In this document: piece by piece, positions 28,301-34,929 of the stretch
Layout: each line of letters opens with the position of its first letter
Numbering within the stretch: position 1 is the stretch's first letter
Assembly: GCA_016719485.1 (NCBI GenBank)
Contig: JADJZB010000025.1
Location: forward strand, 1 to 64,000
Length of the DNA: 64,000 bases
Direction of reading: 5' to 3'
Source: Holophagales bacterium
Lineage (GTDB): Bacteria; Acidobacteriota; Thermoanaerobaculia; UBA5066
The notes under the pieces: generated by a model
Told to the model about the DNA's origin: nothing
The model's input: the letters and a program-made list of their open reading frames with translations, nothing else
Database searches by the model: none
Made by a program: the position numbers and the translations under genes

Positions 28301-28305
28301 TCTGA
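22390..28305 (+). CDS. TamB-BamA/TamA fusion: inner-membrane-anchored TamB domain joined to POTRA and outer-membrane barrel
   Basis: 1971 residues in one clean frame. Residues 17-36 form a membrane anchor (IKALVVVALLSPAALLFLLY). About 40-1250 is a repetitive AsmA/TamB-like beta region. Its end has the TamB C-terminal pattern: SASWSRLEVTGTARRPVVRG, GLVFAYGQAFRVDKGVITY and TGNPATDPRLDF (about 1033-1090), then LTLSREFSRNVTLAASFDL. From about 1276 POTRA-like repeats follow (RVDIARISFTGVSPAEA, DSVEVRGVGDEEARDLV, RVGTVSVEGLSRTSARW). A BamA/TamA barrel (about 1648-1971) has FYAGGSYSVRGYPTESLG (the VRGF-type motif, about 1865), LNEELRVPL and a terminal Phe (FGFGNAF). TamA and TamB are normally separate proteins that span inner and outer membrane together and aid barrel insertion or lipid transport. 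Here one chain would bridge both. A TAGAAT box ends 6 bases before the ATG. Confidence 0.9.
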   Translation: MARGIHSPRSRARRATIKALVVVALLSPAALLFLLYRPGVQARLLATALRRAEDATGLALYARTVEMDPLRGRLVLRGVGAAVLGARPFLTAEEAEIQIDVGEGFRRRLHVRHLVAEGVRIDLSAPLPASRGASARDLTFLSTAEIDHIRVEIASFVSGPLPASLREVALEARLENAGLKGNLHGGTLSLQGDLPAVVVDRPGPLRLTAAGNVVLSLSAAGEIGLTALHLAGEGFTASAWGGAGLSSEAPIALHAEVSAETAKVAPELGTTGTLHLVADLGGSRSALSATLAVDGKDVKTPYVALETVTVKARFEDQTLFVEAARTDLQPGGRIEGEGRFDLDEGAGTWTLRAARLPDGLLDGIADEATRTRWGIADTELDGTATARHGRGDPLPLSVDTELSLSRAGKSLATVKGRLESRGVTTLDLAATFLPDSPGERRAEGSLRAPTLAGLASGRLADGRLRVFAPDLAEAWAELHVLFPSLVVAAPEGVDLGGGIRLDVEGTGPLRALRLDAEGAFDPARGGSLSFRAVADAGRRRVEGTVSASGLSIGTVRPGATGLASADATFTLGPKQRDVRVTLDAAGLCLAEELPFLEALHATLEADGRELRIVDLAATSPEVPGAGSGLAHLEASGRVSLTEAFRDADLDAFVSAGELSAEAHALLRDGVLALDVPRAGRPGLEAALSARLPLGALRDVPAVASHLPPGLPEGPLELTLDAPGFDSCALAASLPAGTDVVPVSGNLRVFATIPLADPFGGTATVELEGASLETPAGRLAVPSTARVTLEGGRLSLEPVTVDGERTSFLLSASADLVPGARPGAALAGLVSHVAVTAGGRADAALLTPFLAGGAASGEIALEAKVAGPPDALEGRVFLDGKGSRFSWPLAWPTEIRDPLLEADLTPGTASLTRGEALLNGGPLLLSGGWYRGGGTTLTALFADVRYRLAYGLAATLSGELTFDVIEDARRISGTVTLDRGLLERDIDLDREILARVLAPPEATGTEKSLLDTLALDIGIETASGVRIRNNVADLSASWSRLEVTGTARRPVVRGRIDVGKNGLVFAYGQAFRVDKGVITYTGNPATDPRLDFVTTSSLQDDSVVARRASGDVFESTLESFRQGGTGARGEADAAARLAWGLAGYYSARLASTLGQALGQVAVSARPVFVLGETDPTARLTLSREFSRNVTLAASFDLRNAQRQTWVVDVHRLRRLPPVGFQLFTDDDGSWGGTLQQRIELGGTRARGADPDAPLLGAVRASTPDGIPRRGFLASLGLTRGAPATRDALFDAQIDAEAWLRGKGWPEAQVFLRTVPSRKAGRVDVEASLDPGPRVVVEFEGDPLPAASRRAVAGLYRTGILETSALEEMSLEARRALRALGHLDPRTEASATDAPGGRRVVVAVSAGRRVDIARISFTGVSPAEAVSLARRFGTPLARVELAASLPSADGRLVQALRALGYPNGALVRRDLSEDGGTLTVDLDPSLPSLVDSVEVRGVGDEEARDLVRRVLLSPGEPADADKASLSALAMEDGLRERGFAEARVRVELSPATPEDPPRIAAVFTVEAGPAERVGTVSVEGLSRTSARWAQRAAGLEPGGVFRQDDLARAQADVFALGLFESVKASSVPRPGGGVDVVLAAEERPPFSFGYGVRWESDSGLAAVVDAVDRNVLGRGVTLGLRGLYDPDDRAVRAFGGLPEGLLGVGVEGWYEWRRTFREGLFSDRQTDTSEASLQLSRTLSEGLSARLYGRYRTSRIFEDDPFFPLDVTIEYPYVGGGLVWDNREDPLLGTRGLLATLDLETSGDWLGSSFSYARAYGQASYFRPLFGLGAGPVVWAQSLRLGFAKAFQGQVLIPDVRFYAGGSYSVRGYPTESLGPREDLGGGLFPTGGSTLLVLNEELRVPLHPMLVGVGFFDVGQVWASSSDFGQGLATSLGLGLRALTPIGVLRLDGAVPLDRRPGDPAYRVYFGFGNAF

Positions 28306-28308
28306 AAA

Positions 28309-28325
28309 CCTCTCGTTTCGAGAGG
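28309..28325 (+). terminator. Hairpin after the TamB-BamA gene
   Basis: CCTCTCG-TTT-CGAGAGG (7 bp) sits four bases after the stop codon. A weak T/C tail follows (CGCGCCTTCTCC). Candidate terminator without a full T run. Confidence 0.4.
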
Positions 28326-28341
28326 CGCGCCTTCTCCGACT

Positions 28342-28408
28342 GATCGGTCCTGGCCTGTTCCCGGCGGAATGGGGCGTGGCCCGTCGATTGCAACCGATCG
28401 ACCGATCC
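28342..28408. promoter_or_regulatory. Repeat motifs upstream of the YceI gene
   Basis: GATCGGTC (28342-28349) is the inverse of GACCGATC (28400-28407). ACCGATC also occurs twice in tandem at 28393-28407. These could be an operator for the YceI gene. No proof from sequence. Nothing else is seen in this 180-base gap. Confidence 0.25.
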
Positions 28409-28485
28409 GTCCGGACGTTCCGGGCGTAAGGACGTCGAATCGCAACGCACCGGGGTTCGCCCCGAAAGAGACCCAGGAGGATTAG

Positions 28486-29091
28486 ATGAAGAAGAACCTG
28501 CTGTCCGTAGCCCTCGCCGCCGTCCTCGGCCTGACGAGCTTCTCCGCCCTCGCCGAGTCCTGGACCATCGACGCGTCCCACTCGACCGTCGGCTTCTCCG
28601 TCCGTCACATGATGGTCTCGAACGTGAAAGGAGCCTTCGGCAAGTTCACGGCGAGCGTCGACGGGAGCCCGGCCGATCCGACCACCGCAAAGATCTCCGC
28701 GACGATCGAGGTCGCTTCCGTCGACACGCGCGACGCCAAGCGCGACGAACACCTTCGCACGGCCGACTTCTTCGACGCCGCGAAGTTCCCCCAGATGACG
28801 TTCACCTCGACGAAGGTCGAGAAGTCCTCCGCCACGACGGCGAAGGTCGCGGGGAACCTGACGCTCCGCGGCGTGACGAAGCCGGTCGTCCTCGACGTCG
28901 AGTACACGGCGCCCGTGAAGAACCCGTGGGGGAAGACCGTCGTCGGCGCGAGCGCGACCGGGAAGATCAACCGGAAGGACTTCGGCGTGAACTGGAGCAA
29001 GAACCTCGACGGCGGCGGCCTCGTCGTCGGCGACGACGTGACGATCCAGCTCGACCTCGAGTTCGTGAAGCAGGACGCCCCGGCGAAGTAA
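28486..29091 (+). CDS. YceI-family periplasmic lipid-binding protein
   Basis: 201 residues. The signal peptide MKKNLLSVALAAVLGLTSFSALA ends before ESWTIDASHSTVGFSVRHMMVSNVKG, the typical YceI start. A lipocalin-like beta barrel follows with ATIEVASVDTRDAKRDEHL, FPQMTFTSTKVE, VAGNLTLRGVTKPVVLDV and INRKDFGVNW. Family members bind polyisoprenoids or other amphiphilic lipids in the periplasm; the ligand here is unknown. The start is fixed by AGGAGG six bases upstream. Monocistronic by position. Codon use and lower GC in the upstream gap differ slightly from neighbours. Confidence 0.95.
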   Translation: MKKNLLSVALAAVLGLTSFSALAESWTIDASHSTVGFSVRHMMVSNVKGAFGKFTASVDGSPADPTTAKISATIEVASVDTRDAKRDEHLRTADFFDAAKFPQMTFTSTKVEKSSATTAKVAGNLTLRGVTKPVVLDVEYTAPVKNPWGKTVVGASATGKINRKDFGVNWSKNLDGGGLVVGDDVTIQLDLEFVKQDAPAK

Positions 29092-29113
29092 CCGCCCCGC
29101 CCCGAGACCCCGG

Positions 29114-29146
29114 AGCGCTCGCGGCTGCACGAAGGCCGCGAGCGCT
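29114..29146. terminator. Bidirectional hairpin between YceI and pilT genes
   Basis: AGCGCTCGCGGC pairs with GCCGCGAGCGCT (12 bp, 9-base loop) in the convergent gap, six bases from the pilT stop. It can end both transcripts. Confidence 0.6.
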
Positions 29147-29151
29147 TCGCT

Positions 29152-30279
29152 TCAGGCCTGGCCCTGGAGGTCCGCCAGCTCGATCCGCAGGTTCCCGGGA
29201 TTCGTCGCGTACGACAGGCCGGTGGCGAGCGTGACGACCCGCCTGCGGATGAGCTGCTCGATGACCTGGTCGAACGACTGCATCCCGTCGTTTCCGCCGT
29301 CCCGCATCGCGTCCAGGAGCGACTTGCCCTCGTTGTCGCCTCCCCCCTTCTCGATGTAGTCGCGCGTACGCGAGTTGGAGCGGAGGATCTCGATGGCGGC
29401 GACGCGTCCCGTACCGTCGGCCCGCGGCAGGAGCCGCTGCGACGCGATGAACTGGAACGAGCTCGCCAGGCGCGTCCGGATCACCTGCTCCTCGCTCTTC
29501 GGGAAGACCCCGATGATCCGGTCGACGGTCTTGGCCGCGTCGGTCGTGTGGAGCGTCGAGAGGACGAGGTGGCCCGTCTCCGACGCCTCCAGCGCGATCT
29601 CGATCGTCTCCGCGTCCCGCATCTCGCCGACGAGGATCACCTTCGGCGCCTGCCGCAGCGCCGAGCGCAGCGCCCGGGAGAAGCTGGGACAGTCGCGGTG
29701 GAGCTCCCGCTGGTGGATCGTCGCCTTCTTGTGCCCGTGGACGAACTCGATCGGGTCCTCGATCGTGACGATGTGGACCGCGTGCGTGTCGTTGATCAGG
29801 TCGACCACGGCCGCGAGCGTCGACGACTTCCCCGAGCCCGTCGGTCCCGTCACGAGGACGATGCCGTTCTTCAGCCCCGGGATGTCGCGAAGGGCCGGCG
29901 GCAGCTTCAGCTCGTCGAAGGTCGGCACGCGGACCGGGATGACCCTCATGACGATGGCGTGGCTCCCGCGCTGGAAGAACACGTTGACCCGGAAGCGCGA
30001 GAAGCCCGGAATCGAGTAGGCGACGTCGGCGGCGCCGTCGTCGACGAGGGCCTTCTGCGCCGTCGCGTTGTCGCCGACGAGGTGCCGGGCGATGGCCGCG
30101 GTCACCTCGGGCGTCAGCATCTCCCAGCCGGGCGCCGGCACCGGCTCGAGCTTTCCGAGGAGCTCGACCTGCGGCGGCCGGCCCGGGGAGAAGATCAGGT
30201 CGGAGACCCTCTCCGACCGGCGCACCATCATCGCGACGAGATTCGGGAACGGAACCTGGGTGGGCGGCGCGCTCGACAC
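29152..30279 (-). CDS. PilT/PilU-type twitching motility ATPase
   Basis: 375 residues; a hexameric ATPase that powers retraction of type IV pili at the inner membrane. Motifs are VLVTGPTGSGKSSTLAAV (Walker A), IVTIEDPIEFVH (Asp box), QREL, ALRQAPKVILVGEMRDAETI (Walker B) and GHLVLSTLHTTDA (His box). Start GTG at 30279 (VSSAPPTQVPF), 20 bases after the TPR gene stop. The ORF extension upstream to 30504 is not gene-like. PilT and PilU cannot be told apart with confidence; the C-terminus lacks the classic AIRNLIRE motif, so PilU-like or a PilT paralog is possible. No other pilus genes are in the window. Confidence 0.92.
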   Translation of the reverse strand: MSSAPPTQVPFPNLVAMMVRRSERVSDLIFSPGRPPQVELLGKLEPVPAPGWEMLTPEVTAAIARHLVGDNATAQKALVDDGAADVAYSIPGFSRFRVNVFFQRGSHAIVMRVIPVRVPTFDELKLPPALRDIPGLKNGIVLVTGPTGSGKSSTLAAVVDLINDTHAVHIVTIEDPIEFVHGHKKATIHQRELHRDCPSFSRALRSALRQAPKVILVGEMRDAETIEIALEASETGHLVLSTLHTTDAAKTVDRIIGVFPKSEEQVIRTRLASSFQFIASQRLLPRADGTGRVAAIEILRSNSRTRDYIEKGGGDNEGKSLLDAMRDGGNDGMQSFDQVIEQLIRRRVVTLATGLSYATNPGNLRIELADLQGQA

Positions 30280-30299
30280 GTCCCCTCCGCGCGGTCCCG

Positions 30300-31109
30300 T
30301 CAGCGGGCGGCCGCCGCGAGAAGGGCGCGCGCCCGCTCGGCCTCGGGGGCCGTCGGTGCGACCTTCACGAAGCGGTCGAGGTCGACGACCATCAGGTCCT
30401 TGCGCCCGAGCTTCTCGTGCGCGAGGGCGCGGTAGTAGTAGCCGAGCGCCATCCCCGTGTCCTTGTCGAGCGACTGGGTGAGCAGCGCCACGGCGTCGGT
30501 CCACTTCTGCTGGAAAGCGCGTGTCGCACCCATCTGGTAGAGGGTCTCGGGGCTTCCGCCGTCGCGCTCGCGGGCCTTCCCGAGCGCCGTCATCGCTTCT
30601 TCGTAGCGGCGCAGACGCGAGAGCGCCGACCCCTGGACGAGATACGCAGCCGCGTCGTCGGGCCGGGCGGCGGCCGCCGCGGCGGCGAGCTCGGCGGCTT
30701 TCCTGAAGGACGCGTCCGCATCGCCCGTCTTCCGGGCCCTGAGGAGCGTCTCCCCGAGCCAGAGCGGGACGCGCGGGTCGGCGGGAGCGGCCTGGGCGGC
30801 CTTGCGCAGCACGGCCGCCGACTCGTCGTACTTCCGCTCCTGCTCGAGGAGGCGCCCGAGGGCGATCGCGACGTCGGCGTTCGCCGCGGCCTGGGAGACG
30901 AGAGGCTCCAGGGCCGCCCGGGCCTCCTTCGCCTGGAACGCGTCGAGCTTCTTCCCCGCACCGCGGGCGACCTCGGAGGGCGTCGGTGGCGCGGGGGTCG
31001 CCGCGGGCGGGGGCATGGGCGCGGGTGCGGCCTGCTGGGCGAGGGCCTGTGTCGCGAAGAGAGACAGCGCGAGGGCGGTGGCGAGGATCGTACGGGGCAC
31101 GAGGGACAT
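30300..31109 (-). CDS. Exported tetratricopeptide repeat protein
   Basis: 269 residues with a signal peptide (TILATALALSLFATQALAQ). A Pro/Ala linker is followed by TPR units: ALEPLVSQAAANADVAIALGRLLEQE, YDESAAVLRKAAQAAPADPRVP, AAAYLVQGSALSRLRRYEEAM and ALGYYYRALAHEKLGRKDLMV. These helical repeats are protein-binding scaffolds in the periplasm. It is close upstream of pilT, so a role in pilus function is possible but unproven. No enzyme motif. Confidence 0.85.
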   Translation of the reverse strand: MSLVPRTILATALALSLFATQALAQQAAPAPMPPPAATPAPPTPSEVARGAGKKLDAFQAKEARAALEPLVSQAAANADVAIALGRLLEQERKYDESAAVLRKAAQAAPADPRVPLWLGETLLRARKTGDADASFRKAAELAAAAAAARPDDAAAYLVQGSALSRLRRYEEAMTALGKARERDGGSPETLYQMGATRAFQQKWTDAVALLTQSLDKDTGMALGYYYRALAHEKLGRKDLMVVDLDRFVKVAPTAPEAERARALLAAAAR

Positions 31110-31134
31110 GGGGCCTCCTGGTTCCGAAGTCGCC

Positions 31135-32223
31135 TCAGGATCGCACGGACGGCGACGGAATGCGCAGCAGCCGACCGGGTGCTTCCCGTCCTTTCAGCTG
31201 GCCGCACGCTGCCGCCGCGCCGAGCCCCTTCGACCAGCGGACGGTGACGTCGACGCCCGACGAGGCGAGGAGGCTCCCGAACGCGTCGACGGACTCCCGC
31301 GACGGGCGGGAGAGGCCGGGCAGCCACTCGGCAGACTCGTTGAGCGGGATGAGGTTCACCTTCGACGGGACGCGCTTCACGAGGCGGGCGAGCGCGCGCG
31401 CCTCGGCGGGAGAGTCGTTCACGCCGGCGATCAGGACGACCTCGAAGGTGATCCGGCGGCCCGGCTCGAGAGGCCAATCCTCGAGCGCCGCGAAGAGCTC
31501 CTCGACCGGCCACTGCGCGTTGATCGGCATCAGCTGCGTCCGAAGGGCGTTCCCGGCGGCCGTGAGCGACACCGCGAGGTTCGGCCGGCGCTCCCTCCGG
31601 GCCAGCTCGCGTATGCCGGGAACGACGCCCGCCGTCGAAACGGTCGTCCTCCTCGGCGAGACCTCGGACTCGAGGAGGTCCAGGGCCCCGGAGACGTTCG
31701 CCAGATTCAGGAGCGGCTCGCCCATTCCCATGAAGACGACGTTGGCCTCGCGCGGGCCGAAGGCCTTCTCGCGCGCGATGACGATGTACTGGCCGAGGAT
31801 CTCCCCGGCCGTCAGGTTCCGCCCCGCACCGAGCCGCCCCGTCACGCAGAACGCGCAGTTCACCGCGCAGCCCGCCTGCGAGGAGACGCAGACGGTGACG
31901 CGCTCGCCCCCCGCCGAGGCCCGGCGGCGCGGCGCGGGAATGTAGACCGCCTCCACCTTCGCGCCGTCCGCGAGGCGGAAGAGGAACTTCTCCGCACCGT
32001 CCTCGGACGGCGTCCGCGCCTCGACCTCCGGGAGCCCGACCGTGAAGCGCTCCTCGAGCGCGGCGCGGGCGGCCGTCGGCAGGTCCGTCATCGCGGCGAA
32101 GCCGTCGGCGCGGCGCTCGATCATCCATCGCATCACCTGCGCGGCGCGAAAACGCTGGGGCGCGACGGGGGCGATCGCCTGCGCGAGCTGGGGGAGGGAC
32201 AGGCCGAGGAGGGGTGTCTTCAA
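31135..32223 (-). CDS. rlmN: Dual-specificity RNA methyltransferase RlmN
   Basis: A radical SAM enzyme that methylates C2 of A2503 in 23S rRNA and A37 of some tRNAs. 362 residues. The SAM cluster motif is CAVNCAFC. Other marks are RWMIERRADGFAAMTDLP, VSSQAGC, VVFMGMGEPLLN, VSTAGVVPGI, AVSLTAAGN and VLIAGVNDS. The methyl-carrier Cys near the C-terminus appears in AAAACGQL. The start as written is TTG (32223) with no clear ribosome-binding site, so the real start is uncertain. It lies 57 bases after the unknown 127-residue gene. Confidence 0.93.
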   Translation of the reverse strand: MKTPLLGLSLPQLAQAIAPVAPQRFRAAQVMRWMIERRADGFAAMTDLPTAARAALEERFTVGLPEVEARTPSEDGAEKFLFRLADGAKVEAVYIPAPRRRASAGGERVTVCVSSQAGCAVNCAFCVTGRLGAGRNLTAGEILGQYIVIAREKAFGPREANVVFMGMGEPLLNLANVSGALDLLESEVSPRRTTVSTAGVVPGIRELARRERRPNLAVSLTAAGNALRTQLMPINAQWPVEELFAALEDWPLEPGRRITFEVVLIAGVNDSPAEARALARLVKRVPSKVNLIPLNESAEWLPGLSRPSRESVDAFGSLLASSGVDVTVRWSKGLGAAAACGQLKGREAPGRLLRIPSPSVRS

Positions 32224-32279
32224 GAGAAAGGCGCGGCAGGCGTGCCTCTGGGCTCGCGGTGTGCGGAACGCACGGGCGC

Positions 32280-32663
32280 TCAGGTCCGTTTCGCGACGGT
32301 CGAGCGGAGCGTGACCGTGTTCCCCGGACGGCGTCGGCCCCGGGGCGCGCGGGGCGCGCGCGTCGGGTCGATCCCGACCGAGCGGAGGAAGTGGAGGTCC
32401 TTCACGTCGATCTTGAAGCCGGCGCTCTCGGTCTCCTCGCGCCGGGCCGGCACGCCCCCACGGCGGATGGACGGGAGCGCGGCCTGTGCCCTGTGCCCGC
32501 GCTTCTCGAGCGCGACGGTGGCGTCGAGGACGAGATACGCCTCGTTTCCCTCCTCGCGGATCCGCTGCAGGATCTCGTGGACGCGCGACGAGGAGGAGAC
32601 CGCCTCGTTCAGGGCGTTCCCCAGCTCGCGGAGCGCGGCGCGGGTCCTCTCGTCCAGAGCCAT
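32280..32663 (-). CDS. Hypothetical protein, 127 residues
   Basis: Not recognised. The first 50 residues form a likely helical segment (ALRELGNALNEAVSSSSRVHEILQRIREEG). Then AYLVLDATVALEK, a basic stretch and FKIDVKDLHFLRSVGID follow. The tail is rich in Arg, Pro and Lys. No signal peptide or membrane helix. A TAGAGT box ends 7 bases before the ATG, which supports it as a real, first-in-transcript gene ahead of rlmN. Confidence 0.65.
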   Translation of the reverse strand: MALDERTRAALRELGNALNEAVSSSSRVHEILQRIREEGNEAYLVLDATVALEKRGHRAQAALPSIRRGGVPARREETESAGFKIDVKDLHFLRSVGIDPTRAPRAPRGRRRPGNTVTLRSTVAKRT

Positions 32664-32670
32664 CGCCGCG

Positions 32671-32676
32671 ACTCTA
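32671..32676 (-). promoter_or_regulatory. -10 box TAGAGT, leaderless-type, for the 127-residue gene
   Basis: TAGAGT followed by seven bases (CGCGGCG) and the ATG at 32663. Confidence 0.5.
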
Positions 32677-32710
32677 GTTCCCGCCGGAGGCGCGCGTCAA
32701 TCGGGACGGG

Positions 32711-33604
32711 TCAGTCGGAGACGCGGTCGAAGCGCCGGTCGAGGAGTCGCACGAGGACGGCGCGCACCTTGCGCGGCGTGGAGAGCGCGATGCGGCGCCG
32801 CAGCGTGTCGAGCGGGTGCGCGAGCACGTCCCGCGCGACCTCCGCGTAGATGCCGCCCATCATCGTGACGGCGAAGCGGCAGTCACGGTCGACGAGCTCC
32901 TTCACCGGCTCGGCCGCGCGGAAGAAACCGATCGCGCGCCGCGCCTCGTAGCGGACGACCTCGCCGAGGGCGGGGGTCGCCCGCAGCGCGAGGAGGTCCT
33001 CCTCCCGCGCGCCGAAGCGGTCGAGGTCCTCGAGAGGGAGATAGACGCGGCCGCGCGCGACGTCCTCGCCGACGTCGCGCACGATGTTCGTCAGCTGCAG
33101 CGCCGTCGCCAGCTCCCGGCCCCGCGCCTCGGCGCGCTCGTCTCCGAGACCGCCGAAGATCGCGAGGGAGATCGTCGAGATCGTGGACGCCACGAGGTCG
33201 CAGTAGCCGAGGAGCTCATCGAACGTCGCGTAACGCGACGTCACCAGGTCCTGGCGGCAGCCCGCGAGGAGCCCCTCGAACGCTCCCTTCGGTATGGGAA
33301 ACCGCGGCAGCGCCTCGGCGAGAGCGATCCCCGCCGGGCTCGACGGACTTCCCCCGTAGACGGCGTCGAGCTCCCTCGCCCACGCGTCGAGGCGCTCCGG
33401 CGCGCCCGCCGGGTCTCCCTCGTCGACGGCGTCGTCGGCGGCGCGGCACCAGGCGTAGGCCGCGTAGACGGCCTGCCGCCGCTGCTTCGGAAGGAAGCGG
33501 AAGCCGACGGAGAAGTTGGCGCCGGCCTGGTGCGTGAGCTTGCGGTTCGCGCGGTGGGCCGACGAGAGGTCGGAAACGCCCCGACCGGCCGGCGCCGCGC
33601 TCAC
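32711..33604 (-). CDS. Squalene/phytoene synthase family protein
   Basis: 297 residues. It joins two prenyl diphosphates head to head (C15 to squalene or C20 to phytoene). The two Asp-rich motifs are YAWCRAADDAVDEGD and LTNIVRDVGEDVARGR. VYLPLEDLDRFG and AVTMMGGIYAEVA are family-typical. Start GTG at 33604 overlaps the stop of the FAD reductase (GTGA), so the pair is coupled. HpnC/HpnD of the hopanoid route and CrtB of the carotenoid route are both possible; the partner flavoprotein is not a standard HpnE or CrtI by motif. Confidence 0.88.
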   Translation of the reverse strand: MSAAPAGRGVSDLSSAHRANRKLTHQAGANFSVGFRFLPKQRRQAVYAAYAWCRAADDAVDEGDPAGAPERLDAWARELDAVYGGSPSSPAGIALAEALPRFPIPKGAFEGLLAGCRQDLVTSRYATFDELLGYCDLVASTISTISLAIFGGLGDERAEARGRELATALQLTNIVRDVGEDVARGRVYLPLEDLDRFGAREEDLLALRATPALGEVVRYEARRAIGFFRAAEPVKELVDRDCRFAVTMMGGIYAEVARDVLAHPLDTLRRRIALSTPRKVRAVLVRLLDRRFDRVSD

Positions 33605-34737
33605 CCGATCCTCCCGAGCTCGGGGGCGCGGATCTCGCGCTCCCGCGCGCGGCACCAGTGCGGGGGAAGCCGGTGCGCGCAGCGACCGCGATTGCGCCAG
33701 AGCGCGGCGACGAGCGGCGCCAGCGCGAGGCGGACGGGGCCGGGCCGGTAGAACGCGGCGAGGACCGAACGGAAGTCCACGTGCGTCGCCAGGCGCGCGA
33801 AGAGCGAGAGGCCGAAGGCGCCTCCCGCCTCGTAGAGGAACCGGTTCACGAGCGAGACGCGCTGCCGGCGCCCGAACCTCTCCCGCGCCAGGGCCGGGAA
33901 GTCGCCTCCCGTCAGGAGCGCCTCGGCCGCGAGGGCGCCGGAGGAGATGGCGTAGCGCATCCCGAGGCCGAAGAGGTAGTCCTGGAACGCCCCCGCCTCG
34001 CCCGCCGCCGGGCGTCCGTCCCGGCACGGCTCGGGAGCGAGCGCGAAGTTCATGAAGGAGTAGGCGTCGCGGCTTCCCTCCATCGGGACCGCGTCGACGG
34101 AGAGCAGCTTCTCCTTCGCCTTCTCGAAGTACCGGTCGATCCCGCCGAGGTCGCGAACGATCGCGCAGCCGAACGTCCCGCGACCGCCGATCGTGAAGAG
34201 ATACGCGTAGCCGCCGGGAGCGACCGAGGGGTCGTAGAGGACGCGGACGCGGGTGGTCCCGTCGGTCTCGAACGCCCGCTCGCGGGCGAGGCCGTCGGGC
34301 GTCTGCGGCCCGATCGCCACGAGGTCGGCGGAGGCCGGCTCGAGCCGCGAGCGGAACCGGACCTCGGCCCCGGCCCCGAGCGCTCCGGCCAGGAGCGTCG
34401 TGTCGAGCGTCCCCTCGCCGGGGCCCCGCGTGACGAACCAGGCATACGGCTCCTTCGAGGCGATCTCGAAGCGCCGCATCTTCGCGTCGAAGAACTCGGC
34501 CCTCGTCGCCGGGACCCAGGCGGGCGGCGGAAGCCCGAGCCGCGCGAACATGGCCGGAACGTTCTCCTGGCGGTCCGACGCGTCCTCGATGACCTGCAGG
34601 TCGCCGACGAAGCGGGCCCCGACCGTGGCGTTCTTCTCGTGGACGACGACCCTCCGCCCGGCCCGCGCGAGGAGGGTCGCAGCGGAGAGTCCGGCGGGGC
34701 CGGCACCCGCGATGGCGATCGTCGACGGGTCGTTCAC
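33601..34737 (-). CDS. FAD-dependent oxidoreductase (geranylgeranyl reductase / lycopene-cyclase-like family)
   Basis: 378 residues. The N-terminal Rossmann motif is IAIAGAGPAGLSAATLLARAG with the acidic end in VVVHEKN. Later come TTRVRVLYDPSVAPGGYAYLF and a second FAD segment GLGMRYAISSGALAAEALL. It belongs to the group of flavin reductases that act on prenyl chains. Start is GTG (VNDPSTIAI). It is co-transcribed with the squalene/phytoene synthase, so it probably modifies the same isoprenoid. It is divergent from the B12-binding radical SAM gene. Confidence 0.82.
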   Translation of the reverse strand: MNDPSTIAIAGAGPAGLSAATLLARAGRRVVVHEKNATVGARFVGDLQVIEDASDRQENVPAMFARLGLPPPAWVPATRAEFFDAKMRRFEIASKEPYAWFVTRGPGEGTLDTTLLAGALGAGAEVRFRSRLEPASADLVAIGPQTPDGLARERAFETDGTTRVRVLYDPSVAPGGYAYLFTIGGRGTFGCAIVRDLGGIDRYFEKAKEKLLSVDAVPMEGSRDAYSFMNFALAPEPCRDGRPAAGEAGAFQDYLFGLGMRYAISSGALAAEALLTGGDFPALARERFGRRQRVSLVNRFLYEAGGAFGLSLFARLATHVDFRSVLAAFYRPGPVRLALAPLVAALWRNRGRCAHRLPPHWCRAREREIRAPELGRIG

Positions 34738-34929
34738 GAGGGACGGCCATTATTGCGGATTCCGCGATGAGCGGTCCTGGCTGGCTTCTCCCCTGGGCAC
34801 CGCGGGTGCGGCCGGACGAAGCTCCCCCGGGGAAGGGGCCTGATACGCGAATCCGTCGATCGATCCGGGCCGCGGCGAGGGCAAAGGCTCCCCCCGGACT
34901 AAACTGCGTGGTTTTCGGAAAGGTCCTTC
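34738..34929. other. Divergent gap of 192 bases
   Basis: It holds the two 5' ends. TAAACT lies about 28 bases before the ATG at 34930 with GGAAAGG between, a possible -10 and ribosome-binding site for the radical SAM gene. No small gene is seen. Confidence 0.35.
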
